DNA of 64,000 bases. It comes from Thiocapsa marina 5811. GTDB taxonomy: Bacteria; Pseudomonadota; Gammaproteobacteria; Chromatiales; Chromatiaceae. Made by a program: the position numbers and the translations under genes. Shown piece by piece: positions 1 through 7,357 of this stretch. How positions within the stretch are numbered: position 1 is the stretch's first letter; every line of letters begins with the position of its first letter. A model generated the notes under the pieces. That model worked only from the letters and a program-made list of their open reading frames with translations. It searched no databases and was not told the DNA's origin. The stretch spans positions 62,001 through 126,000 of the forward strand of contig NZ_AFWV01000010.1 in assembly GCF_000223985.1 (NCBI RefSeq), written 5' to 3'.

Positions 1-1124
1 ACGGCGAGCCCCGGCTCACCACCGACGGGCACATCGCAGGCTTCCCGGTCGCACTGCCGATGGTCGATATGCACACCATCGGGGCGGGCGGCGGATCGAT
101 CGCACGACTGGATGCCGGCGGCATGCTCCTGGTTGGACCCGAGTCCGCCGGAGCCGACCCGGGACCGGCCTGTTATGACCGCGGCGGACGCGAGGCGACC
201 GTGACCGACGCCAACCTGGTGCTCGGACGGCTCGACCCGAACGGCTTTCTCGGCGGGCGCATGCGGTTGAACCCGGACGCCGCGCATGCCGCGCTTGAGC
301 GCCTCGGGCGGGCGCTGGGACTCTCGGCCGAAGAGGCCGCGCTGGGCGTGATCCGTCTGGCCGACGAGCATATGGCCCGTGCCCTGCGGGTCATCTCTGT
401 GCAGCGCGGGCTGGATCCGCGCGATTTCATCCTGACCTCCTTCGGCGGTGCCGGCGCTCTGCATGTCTGCGCCTTGGCCGAGGCGTTGGGCATGACCCGC
501 GCCCTGGTCCCGGTGCATGCCGGCGTCCTATCCGCTCTCGGGATGCTGGTAACCCCGGCCGGACGGACCCTGACCCGAACGCGACTCGGACTGCTCGCCG
601 AGGCCGGCGATGCCGAAATCGAGGCGGCGCTTGTCGCGCTCGCCGAGTCCGGGATCGCCGAGCTGGGGCAGGAAGGTGTGGCCCGCGCCGCCCTGCGTGT
701 CGAGCGCTCGCTCGATCTGCGCTATCGCGGCCAATCCCATACGCTCAACCTTCACTGGGCTGGGGTCGAGGACACCGCCGCCGCCTTTCACGCGCAGCAC
801 CGGGATCGCTACGGCCATCGGCTCGATCTGCCGGTCGAGCTGGTCAATCTGCGGGTGCGCGTACGCGGCCCGATCCCGGATCTTGCGCTGCCGTCGATCG
901 GCGCGTCCGGCCGAGGGGGTCCGACGGGAAGCTCCACTGCCTACGGATGTCCGACGCCGGTCGCCTGCTGGACACGCGAGGATCTCGGACAGGGGCATGA
1001 GCTGGTCGGCCCGGCGATCATCGCAGACGCACTGGCGACGACATGGCTCGCCCCCGGCTGGCGGGCCGATCTGGACGCGGTCGGGAACCTGATGCTACAA
1101 AGAGCGGTCGGAAGAAAACCCTAG
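1..1124 (+). CDS. Hydantoinase/5-oxoprolinase family protein (HyuA-type), 5' truncated by the window edge
   Basis: The reading frame is open from base 3, upstream of the first ATG at 60, so the gene begins outside the window and only the C-terminal part is seen. The visible part shows the conserved HyuA segment with a Gly-rich GAGGGS motif, PGPACY, and an FGGAG loop (residues 128-132 counted from the Met at base 60), all typical of the HyuA/OplA superfamily of ATP-dependent cyclic-amide hydrolases (N-methylhydantoinase A, 5-oxoprolinase, acetone carboxylase beta subunit). The C-terminal 100 residues match the small C-terminal domain of the family. The substrate cannot be told from this fragment, and the usual HyuB partner is not downstream, so it must lie upstream or elsewhere. 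Confidence 0.85.
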   Translation, partial: GEPRLTTDGHIAGFPVALPMVDMHTIGAGGGSIARLDAGGMLLVGPESAGADPGPACYDRGGREATVTDANLVLGRLDPNGFLGGRMRLNPDAAHAALERLGRALGLSAEEAALGVIRLADEHMARALRVISVQRGLDPRDFILTSFGGAGALHVCALAEALGMTRALVPVHAGVLSALGMLVTPAGRTLTRTRLGLLAEAGDAEIEAALVALAESGIAELGQEGVARAALRVERSLDLRYRGQSHTLNLHWAGVEDTAAAFHAQHRDRYGHRLDLPVELVNLRVRVRGPIPDLALPSIGASGRGGPTGSSTAYGCPTPVACWTREDLGQGHELVGPAIIADALATTWLAPGWRADLDAVGNLMLQRAVGRKP

Positions 1125-1201
1125 CCGGACAACGGCAAAGGGCCAGATCGCCACCGGCCACGACCGGATCGGCACGCCACCACCACTCCTTCAGGACATC
1201 C

Positions 1202-2389
1202 ATGACGCTTTACGGATTGCTCGACGTCGACATCCTGTCCGCCGTGCTCATCACGCTCGGCATGACCCATATCACCATCGTCGCCGTGACGGTTTATCTG
1301 CACCGCGCACAAGCACATCGGGCACTGGATCTGCATCCGGCGGTCTCGCACTTCTTTCGATTCTGGCTCTGGCTCACGACCGGCATGCTCACCAAAGAGT
1401 GGGTCGGCGTTCATCGGCGTCATCATGCCAAGTGCGAGACCGCCGAGGACCCGCACAGCCCGCAGGTCTTGGGCCTGCGCAAGGTCTTGGGCGAAGGCGC
1501 CGAGCTCTACGCACAAGCCGCGAGCGATCGTGCCGCCGTCGAGCGCTATGGCCAAGGCACCCCGGACGACTGGCTGGAGCGTCGACTCTACAGCCGCTTC
1601 TCCTGGCAAGGGGTGGCGCTCATGCTGATCCTGGATGTCGTCCTGTTCGGCGTCTACGGCATCGTGATCTGGGCCGTTCAGATGCTCTGGATCCCCATCT
1701 TCGCCGCCGGCGTCATCAACGGCGTCGGGCACTATTTCGGCTATCGCAACTTCGAGCCGCCGGATGCCTCCACCAACATCGTCCCCTGGGGCATCCTGAT
1801 CGGCGGCGAAGAGCTGCACAACAATCACCATGCCTTCCCCAGCTCGGCGCGGCTCTCGTCGAAATGGTGGGAATTCGATATCGGCTGGATGTATATCCGC
1901 ATCCTCCAAGCACTGCGGCTTGCGAAGGTCCGCCGGGTCGCACCCAACCCGCAGGTCGTCCCGGGCAAGTCGCAACTGGATCTCGAGACCCTGCGTGCCG
2001 TGATCACGAGCCGGATGCACGTCTTTGCGCGCTACGGGAAAGAGGTGATGGTTCCGGTCTCGCGCGAGGAACTATGCCGCGACGCGGAGCACTGCAAACG
2101 CTTGGTCAGGCGTGCGCGAAGACTGCTCCTGACCGAGGGCCAGCGACTCGACCTCGCCGCTCGCGGCAGTTTGGAGCAGATCCTGGCCAAGAATCAGACG
2201 CTCGCCACTGTCTATCAGTTTCGCGAGCGCCTGCAGGAGATCTGGGACCGCAAGGCACCCAGCCAGGAGGCGTTGCTTCACGCGCTTCAGGAGTGGTGTC
2301 AGCAGGCCGAGGCGACCGGGATTCAGGCGTTGGAGCGATTCTCCAGGAACCTGCGCGGATTTGCACTGACGCCGACGCTCGCTCATTAA
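1202..2389 (+). CDS. Membrane fatty acid (acyl-CoA/acyl-lipid) desaturase with C-terminal extension
   Basis: A 395-residue protein of the membrane di-iron desaturase family, which introduces a double bond (usually delta-9) into acyl chains. The three histidine boxes are present: HRAQAH at 34-39, HRRHH at 71-75 and HNNHH at 206-210. Hydrophobic segments lie at about 10-32, 50-62 and 138-175. The Met at 1202 is chosen because the family N-terminus starts there; an upstream extension in the same frame overlaps the previous gene. Residues about 240-395 lie beyond the catalytic domain, are helical and charged, and resemble the C-terminal helical region of ISL3-type transposases as I remember it. 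Long desaturases with such tails occur in other proteobacteria, so the tail is probably old. The TAA stop lies inside a repeat unit. Confidence 0.92.
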   Translation: MTLYGLLDVDILSAVLITLGMTHITIVAVTVYLHRAQAHRALDLHPAVSHFFRFWLWLTTGMLTKEWVGVHRRHHAKCETAEDPHSPQVLGLRKVLGEGAELYAQAASDRAAVERYGQGTPDDWLERRLYSRFSWQGVALMLILDVVLFGVYGIVIWAVQMLWIPIFAAGVINGVGHYFGYRNFEPPDASTNIVPWGILIGGEELHNNHHAFPSSARLSSKWWEFDIGWMYIRILQALRLAKVRRVAPNPQVVPGKSQLDLETLRAVITSRMHVFARYGKEVMVPVSREELCRDAEHCKRLVRRARRLLLTEGQRLDLAARGSLEQILAKNQTLATVYQFRERLQEIWDRKAPSQEALLHALQEWCQQAEATGIQALERFSRNLRGFALTPTLAH

Positions 2390-2472
2390 ACCGCGCCAGC
2401 TCCGACAGTTGTCGGTGCTGGCGCCGCCAAGCCAATCCAACACACGACGCATACCGCACCGGGCGCGGTTTC
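2386..2472. repeat. Palindrome-ended intergenic unit (A type, inverted orientation)
   Basis: An 87-bp unit starting TTAAACCGCGCC and ending GGGCGCGGTTTC. It is the reverse complement of the A half-unit at 41870-41956 (shared blocks GCTCCGAC, CCAATCCAA/CCCATCCAA and ACCGGGCGCGGTTT). It fills the whole space between two convergent genes: it contains the TAA of the desaturase (2387-2389) and ends 2 bases before the stop of the mlaC-like gene. Confidence 0.75.
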
Positions 2473-2474
2473 GG

Positions 2475-3101
2475 TCAACGCCGGGTGTCGTTCCGGGTGG
2501 CCAACTCCTCGAGCAACCCGTCGATGCCACGACGCTGCGCCACCGACGTGAACTGATTTCGATACGAGGCCAGCAGGCTGATGTCCTGAACCGCCACGTC
2601 GTAGGCCCGCCAACGCCCCTCGCTGTAAGCCATCCGATAGTCCACCCGCACGGGCTGCCCGCCCGGCTGCTGGATCTCGGTGCGCACGAGCGTGCGGGTG
2701 GCTCCGGGCTCCAGCTGCATGGGGAGGAAGCGGATGTCCCAGGAGCCGAGCGCGTCGAGCGCGGAGGCGTAGGTCTGGATCAAGAGCCGCTGAAACTCCG
2801 CTTGGAACATCCGACGCTGCTCCGGCGTCGCATCCCGCCAATAGGGTCCGAGCGCCAAGGCCGAGACGCGCGGGACATCCACATGCGGCAAAAAGAGCTC
2901 GTCGACCAGACGATGAACATAGCTCGGGTCGGTTTTGAGCAGGTTCCGATCCTCGCGCAGCACCCGCATTAAACCGTCCGAGACCTGCTGGATGATACGT
3001 TGCGGCTCGTTCAGCGCGCTGTACGCCGTCGCCGGGAAGAACACGGCAAACTGAAGCAAGAGAAGCGTGGCCCAAAGGGCGCGATCGTTCACTGGGGTCA
3101 T
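2475..3101 (-). CDS. MlaC/Ttg2D family periplasmic phospholipid-binding protein
   Basis: A 208-residue secreted protein. The Met at 3101 is chosen because it directly precedes a signal peptide (residues about 1-28, hydrophobic LLLLQFAVFF then an AYS-type cleavage region); an 87-residue upstream extension in frame looks like non-coding DNA and overlaps the divergent gene. The mature part has the MlaC fold signature: helical start (RIIQQVSDGLMRVL), VDELFLPHVDVPRVSALALG, RRMFQAEFQRLL and a beta-rich lipid-binding half ending IDGLLEEL. MlaC carries phospholipid across the periplasm between the MlaA/OmpC complex and the MlaFEDB ABC transporter to keep outer-membrane lipid asymmetry. Here it stands alone without mlaFEDB, so its partners must be elsewhere or it serves another MCE system. 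Confidence 0.85.
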   Translation of the reverse strand: MTPVNDRALWATLLLLQFAVFFPATAYSALNEPQRIIQQVSDGLMRVLREDRNLLKTDPSYVHRLVDELFLPHVDVPRVSALALGPYWRDATPEQRRMFQAEFQRLLIQTYASALDALGSWDIRFLPMQLEPGATRTLVRTEIQQPGGQPVRVDYRMAYSEGRWRAYDVAVQDISLLASYRNQFTSVAQRRGIDGLLEELATRNDTRR

Positions 3102-3222
3102 AGGTCGATATCCGATCCGGTTGCCCGGTTTCCTGTAAGGGTATACTTCGACACCGCGTCCGACGAAGGGGTTGCATCCCCGCTCGACGACAATCGGACC
3201 ATCAGTCGTGACGGAGAGACCC

Positions 3223-3672
3223 ATGACGAACCCCCAGTTGTCCCCCCGGCTGTCCCCACAGCCAACCCAGGCCGATCTGAAGGACTTCTTTCTCAAGGAC
3301 CGGTTCGCTGCACACGTCGGCATCGAGCTTCTGGAGATGGCACCGGGCCGGGCCAAGGCCAAGCTCGAGATCCATGATCACCATAGGAACGCCGTCGGCG
3401 TTGTCCACGGCGGAGCCATCTTCAGTCTGGCCGATCTGGTCTTCGCCGTCGCTTCCAACTCACACGGCACGGTCGCGCTCGGGATCAACGTCTCCATCTC
3501 CTACATGACCGCCGCCCGCGGCGGCACGCTCGTCGCCGAGGCCGAAGAGGTCTCGATCAACGCCAAGCTCGCCACCTATCTGATCCGCATCCGCGACGAT
3601 GATCAGACCCTGATCGCGCTCTTTCAGGGGACGGTTTATCGGAAACGCGAGGCGCTGCCGGTAACGGAGTAA
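3223..3672 (+). CDS. PaaI/YdiI-type hotdog-fold thioesterase
   Basis: A 149-residue single hotdog-domain protein. The helix-capping motif VVHGGAIFSLAD (residues 60-71, with HGG and Asp71) is the hallmark of PaaI-type acyl-CoA thioesterases, which hydrolyse (phenyl)acetyl- or aromatic acyl-CoA thioesters as tetramers. The ATG at 3223 is preceded by GGAGAG; an upstream frame extension of 17 codons is less likely because it runs into the divergent mlaC promoter region. No phenylacetate catabolic genes surround it, so a general housekeeping role (clearing stalled CoA esters) is as likely as a specific pathway. Substrate is not readable from sequence. Confidence 0.88.
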   Translation: MTNPQLSPRLSPQPTQADLKDFFLKDRFAAHVGIELLEMAPGRAKAKLEIHDHHRNAVGVVHGGAIFSLADLVFAVASNSHGTVALGINVSISYMTAARGGTLVAEAEEVSINAKLATYLIRIRDDDQTLIALFQGTVYRKREALPVTE

Positions 3673-3698
3673 CTGCCTGCATGGCATTCGACCAGCCG

Positions 3699-3749
3699 GT
3701 AGTGTGGACGAGCGAGAGCGAAGTCCACCGAACCCAGCGCCGGCGCCGA
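3699..3749. repeat. Single arm of the GTAG.GTGGAC hairpin repeat
   Basis: The segment GTAGTGTGGACGAGCG, continuing through GAAGTCCACCGAACCCAGCGC, is nearly identical to the left arm and centre of the complete hairpin repeat at 4640-4736. The second arm is absent here. The two copies are in the same orientation and bracket urtE. Confidence 0.75.
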
Positions 3750-3754
3750 ATGAC

Positions 3755-4450
3755 TCAAACCGTCAGGTATTGCTTGACGAGATCCTCGGTCAGATCAGGC
3801 ATCGCCCCGCTCGCCATCAGCCGTCCGCGATCGAGGATGATGAAACGATCGGCGACGCGGCGGGCGAAGGGGAGCTTCTGCTCGACCAGGATGACGGTGA
3901 GGTTCAAGTCGGTCATCAGCCGACGGATGATGTCGCCGATCTCGTGGACGATGTTGGGCTGGATGCCTTCGGTGGGCTCGTCGAGGATCAGGAGTTTGGG
4001 GTCGATCACCAACGCCCGGCCGATGGCCAACTGCTGTTGCTGACCGCCTGAGAGGTCGCCGCCACGGCGCCCGAGCATCTCCTTGAGCACCGGGAAGAGC
4101 TCGAAGATGTAGCCGGGGACCTGCTTGGCGCGATCGGGCCGTGCGGCGAGACCGATGCGCAGATTCTCCTCGACGGTCAGCAGCGGGAAGATCTGACGGC
4201 CTTGCGGGACATAGCCGATGCCGAGCGGTGCGCGACGCTCGGCGGTGAGACGCGCGAGATCCTGCCCCTGATAGCTCAGGGATCCGGAGCGCAACGGGAG
4301 CAACCCCATGATGCATTGCATCAGGGTGGTCTTGCCGACCCCGTTGCGACCCATCACGCAGGTGCACTGACCCTGCGGGATCTCGACATCCAGGTCCCAG
4401 AGGGTGTGGCTCTCGCCGTAGAACTGGTTAAGGCCCGAAATCGCAAGCAT
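3755..4450 (-). CDS. urtE: Urea ABC transporter ATP-binding protein UrtE
   Basis: A 231-residue LivF-type ABC ATPase, one of the two nucleotide-binding subunits of the UrtABCDE urea importer on the cytoplasmic face of the membrane. Walker A GRNGVGKT is at 34-41, signature LSGGQ at 133-137 and Walker B LLILDEP at 153-159. The ending VKQYLTV is typical of UrtE. It belongs to the same minus-strand set as urtA-D but is cut off from urtD by about 850 bp holding a DUF29 gene, a paired palindromic element and a hairpin repeat. It is therefore uncertain whether it is still transcribed with urtABCD. Its ATG (4448-4450) abuts the end of the repeat unit, so the ribosome-binding region is inside repeat DNA. 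Confidence 0.93.
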   Translation of the reverse strand: MLAISGLNQFYGESHTLWDLDVEIPQGQCTCVMGRNGVGKTTLMQCIMGLLPLRSGSLSYQGQDLARLTAERRAPLGIGYVPQGRQIFPLLTVEENLRIGLAARPDRAKQVPGYIFELFPVLKEMLGRRGGDLSGGQQQQLAIGRALVIDPKLLILDEPTEGIQPNIVHEIGDIIRRLMTDLNLTVILVEQKLPFARRVADRFIILDRGRLMASGAMPDLTEDLVKQYLTV

Positions 4451-4635
4451 TGAATCGCGTCCGAAGTAATGATCGATGTCGTCGTGTGCCCCGCGTCGAT
4501 GGCTCAGGATGCCTTACAGTCGACGCGATTCAAGACAAAAGAAAAAATTCCCAAAACGCGTCCCGCTGAGGTCGCAGGCTGATTGGCCACCCAATCAAAT
4601 CAATCACATCGTATGCTGCACGAGACGCGTTGTAG
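4450..4635. repeat. Paired palindrome-ended element (two units plus AT-rich spacer)
   Basis: Unit 1 runs 4450-4534, from TTGAATCGCGTCC to GACGCGATTCAAG. A spacer rich in A (4535-4551) follows. Unit 2 runs about 4552-4635, from CAAAACGCGTCC to GAGACGCGTTGTAG. The architecture equals that of the elements at 39049-39245, 41870-42062 and 43714-43908, though the internal sequence differs. It begins at the first base of the urtE start codon. Confidence 0.7.
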
Positions 4636-4639
4636 GCCC

Positions 4640-4736
4640 GTAGGGTGGACGAGCGAGAGCGAAGTCCACCGAAATCGGCGCCGGCGCTGGTGGACTGCGC
4701 TGCGCTTGTCCACCCTACTGCGCTTGTCCACCCTAC
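4640..4736. repeat. GTAGGGTGGAC long-hairpin repeat
   Basis: Left arm 4640-4670 (GTAGGGTGGACGAGCGAGAG then CGAAGTCCACC) and right arm 4689-4718 (GGTGGACTGCGCTGCGCTTG then TCCACCCTAC) are near-perfect inverted copies around an ATCGGCGCCGGCGC centre. The last 18 bases of the right arm are repeated at 4719-4736. A single arm recurs at 3699. Repeats of this kind are common between genes in Chromatiales and related bacteria (from general knowledge); no coding sequence is involved. Confidence 0.8.
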
Positions 4737-4790
4737 AGTGCAAGGTCATCGCAGCGATCGGCGTTCTGCGCGCGGCCACCGAGACGCGTT

Positions 4791-5222
4791 CTAGCCGGGC
4801 AGGAAGGTGCCTCGGATCTGCGTCTGATCCCACGGGCAGCGCTCCGGAAAGGCATCGTAGTCCAAAGGCGTCTCGGCAACGGCGAGGTCGATCGCGTCCG
4901 GATAGGCGTCGCGGATGATCTCGTCGAATCTCGCGGCCAGGCTCGGATTTTCGTCCAGCAGCTTGGCGATCGCGCGGCGTTTGGTGTTGATGGTCGCGCT
5001 CCAGGATTTGCGGCTCGGATTCTCGGGCTGGTACTGCCATTTCAGAAGATGTCCCAGCAAGACCGCGAGCCGACTTTCCAATGCACGGCGTTCCTGCTTT
5101 CCCAAGTCCTCGATCTCCTTGACGAGGTGCATGACATCCAGTCGCCCGTACTGACCGGAACGCAGCAGGCTGGACTGCTCTCGCGACCAGGCATAGAAGT
5201 CTTGATCGTAGTCGGTCGTCAT
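4791..5222 (-). CDS. DUF29 family protein (copy 1)
   Basis: A 143-residue protein with the full DUF29 pattern: an N-terminal YDQDFYAWSREQSSLLRSG segment, DVMHLVKEIEDLGKQERRAL, LLGHLLKWQYQP, and a C-terminal half that ends with the family's FPERCPW-type motif. The Met at 5222 is chosen because the DUF29 family N-terminus starts there; the frame continues upstream as an antisense shadow of urtD. The family is common in cyanobacteria and purple sulfur bacteria, usually in many copies, and has no established function. It lies 77 bp downstream of urtD in the same direction and so may ride on the urt transcript. Two more copies are at 45241 and 56219. Confidence 0.85.
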   Translation of the reverse strand: MTTDYDQDFYAWSREQSSLLRSGQYGRLDVMHLVKEIEDLGKQERRALESRLAVLLGHLLKWQYQPENPSRKSWSATINTKRRAIAKLLDENPSLAARFDEIIRDAYPDAIDLAVAETPLDYDAFPERCPWDQTQIRGTFLPG

Positions 5223-5299
5223 CGCGTGGCCTCCGAGGGCGTTCGCGCGCATGGCGCGTCGTCTCGAACATGATACAGGAGAGGTGATCCCCATCGGGG

Positions 5300-6130
5300 C
5301 TATTCCCCCAGATAGACCTCGACCACGCGCGGGTCGTTCTGCACCTCGTCCATGCTGCCTTCGGCGAGGACCGCGCCCTGATGCAGAACGGTCACGCGCT
5401 TGGCGATGGAACGAACGAAATCCATGTCGTGCTCGACCACCACCACCGAATGCTTGCCCTCGAGCGAGAGCAGCAGCTCCGCCGTGCGGTCCATCTCCTG
5501 GTGGGTCATACCGGCGACCGGCTCGTCGACCAGCAGAAGATGAGGATCCTGCATCAGCAGCATGCCGATCTCGAGCCACTGTTTCTGGCCGTGCGAGAGT
5601 GCGCCGGCCTCGCGGTGGGTCTGCTCTTGGAGACCGATGATGCCCAGAACCTCGTGGATGCGGTCGCGTTGCTCGCCGCCGAGTCGGGCGAACAGGGTCG
5701 GGAAGACGCGTTTGTCGCCGGCCATCGCGAGCTCGAGGTTCTCGAAGACGCTGTGGGACTCGAAGACGGTCGGCTTCTGGAATTTGCGGCCGACCCCGAG
5801 CGCGGCGATCTCGGGCTCGGAGAGCCGCAGCAGATCGATGGTCCGCCCGAAATAGGCACTGCCTGTATCCGGACGCGTCTTGCCGGTGATGATGTCCATC
5901 ATGGTGGTCTTGCCGGCCCCGTTGGGGCCGATCACGCAGCGCAGCTCCCCGGCGTTGACGTAGAAGTTCAGGTTATTGATTGCCTTGAAGCCGTCGAAGC
6001 TGACGCTGACGTCTTCCAGATAGAGGATCACGCCCTGGCTGACGTCCAGATCCAGGTCCAGCATGGAGTACATGAAGCTCCACTGCCGGTCCTTGCGCAT
6101 GGACTCGCGTAATTGCTCGACCGGCGTCAT
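5300..6130 (-). CDS. urtD: Urea ABC transporter ATP-binding protein UrtD
   Basis: A 276-residue LivG-type ABC ATPase. Walker A GPNGAGKT is at 68-75, signature LSHGQ (the UrtD variant) at 178-182 and Walker B LLLVDEP at 198-204. An extra segment of about 35 residues precedes the ABC domain. The Met at 6130 overlaps the urtC stop by ATGA (6127-6130), so the two are translationally coupled; the same frame stays open far upstream but only as an out-of-frame shadow of urtC. With UrtE it powers the UrtBC membrane pore for high-affinity urea uptake, used as a nitrogen source. Confidence 0.94.
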   Translation of the reverse strand: MTPVEQLRESMRKDRQWSFMYSMLDLDLDVSQGVILYLEDVSVSFDGFKAINNLNFYVNAGELRCVIGPNGAGKTTMMDIITGKTRPDTGSAYFGRTIDLLRLSEPEIAALGVGRKFQKPTVFESHSVFENLELAMAGDKRVFPTLFARLGGEQRDRIHEVLGIIGLQEQTHREAGALSHGQKQWLEIGMLLMQDPHLLLVDEPVAGMTHQEMDRTAELLLSLEGKHSVVVVEHDMDFVRSIAKRVTVLHQGAVLAEGSMDEVQNDPRVVEVYLGE

Positions 6131-7257
6131 GGCGCGGCCTCCGCTCGAGGTCCGGCGGGGGATCGCGATCGTCGCCAGGTCCGAATCATGCCGACCAATC
6201 CGGCGATGCCCTTGGGCAGGAAGAGTGTGACGACGACGAAGAGCGCACCCAAGGCGAAGAGCCATGCCTCGGGGAAGGCGCCGGTGAAATAGGTCTTGCC
6301 GTAGTTCACCAGGATGGCGCCGATGACGGCGCCGTAGAGCGTGGCCCGCCCGCCGATCGCCACCCAGATCACCAGTTCGATCGAGTTGAGCGGCGAGAAC
6401 TCGCCCGGATTGATGATGCCGACCTGCGGGACATAGAGCGCCCCGGCCACCCCGGCGAGCATCGCCGAGAAGGTGAAGATGGCCAGCTTCACGCGATCGA
6501 CGCGGTATCCGATGAACCGGGTGCGGGCCTCGGCATCGCGGATTGCGACCGCCACACGTCCGAGCCGCGAGGTGACGATCCAGCGGCAGGCCAGATAGCC
6601 CAGCGCCAAGGCACCCGCCGAGGCAAGGAAGAGCCCGATCCGGGTTGCGTCGCTCTTCAGATCGAAGCCCAGGATGTCCTTGAAGTCGGTCAGGCCGTTG
6701 TTCCCGCCGAACCCCATCTCGTTGCGGAAGAAGGCCAGCATCAGGGCATAGGTCAGCGCCTGGGTCATGATGGAGAGATAGACACCGGTGACCCGTGAGC
6801 GGAAGGCGAGATAGCCGAAGATGAAGGCCAGGGTCCCGGGGACCAGGATGGCCATGAGCGCGGCAAACCAAAAGAGGTCGAAGCCGTGCCAGAACCAGGG
6901 CAGCTCGGGCCAGTTCAGGAAGACCATGAAGTCCGGCAGCACCGGATGGCCGTAGACACCACGATCGCCGATCTGGCGCATCAGATACATGCCCATTGCA
7001 TAACCGCCCAATCCGAAGAAGGCGGCATGACCCAGGCTCAGGATGCCCAGATAGCCCCACACCAGATCGACCGCAACCGCGAGCAAGGCGTAGGTCAGAT
7101 ATTTGCCGAGCAGGGTCACCGTGTAGGTGGAGACATGCCAGGGGCTGGACTCGGGGACGACCAGATTCAGGATCGGCACCACGACCGCGACAACCAGCAA
7201 GACCGCCAGCATCGCCTGTCCGCCTCTGTCACCCCTCATGATCCTGACCAAACCCAT
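6127..7257 (-). CDS. urtC: Urea ABC transporter permease UrtC
   Basis: A 376-residue LivM-type permease with about 8-10 membrane segments, the GYLGILSLGHAAFFGLGGYA block typical of UrtC and LivM, and a conserved cytoplasmic loop AIRDAEARTRFIGY. It ends with a positively charged tail (RRSRSP) on the cytoplasmic side. It pairs with UrtB to form the urea channel. It lies 100 bp downstream of urtB and overlaps urtD by four bases. Confidence 0.94.
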   Translation of the reverse strand: MGLVRIMRGDRGGQAMLAVLLVVAVVVPILNLVVPESSPWHVSTYTVTLLGKYLTYALLAVAVDLVWGYLGILSLGHAAFFGLGGYAMGMYLMRQIGDRGVYGHPVLPDFMVFLNWPELPWFWHGFDLFWFAALMAILVPGTLAFIFGYLAFRSRVTGVYLSIMTQALTYALMLAFFRNEMGFGGNNGLTDFKDILGFDLKSDATRIGLFLASAGALALGYLACRWIVTSRLGRVAVAIRDAEARTRFIGYRVDRVKLAIFTFSAMLAGVAGALYVPQVGIINPGEFSPLNSIELVIWVAIGGRATLYGAVIGAILVNYGKTYFTGAFPEAWLFALGALFVVVTLFLPKGIAGLVGMIRTWRRSRSPAGPRAEAAP

Positions 7258-7357
7258 ACTTGTCTCTCCGGGACCGCAAAAAACGCAATCTGTCGATCGG
7301 GTGGACGGCGCGTCGCCCGATCGGCGAGCTCGTTACGACATGCCAGATACGACATCT

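Noticed and set aside
6131-7060. Upstream extension of the urtD frame
   Set aside because: It is the out-of-frame shadow of urtC; urtD starts at 6130 with an ATGA overlap.
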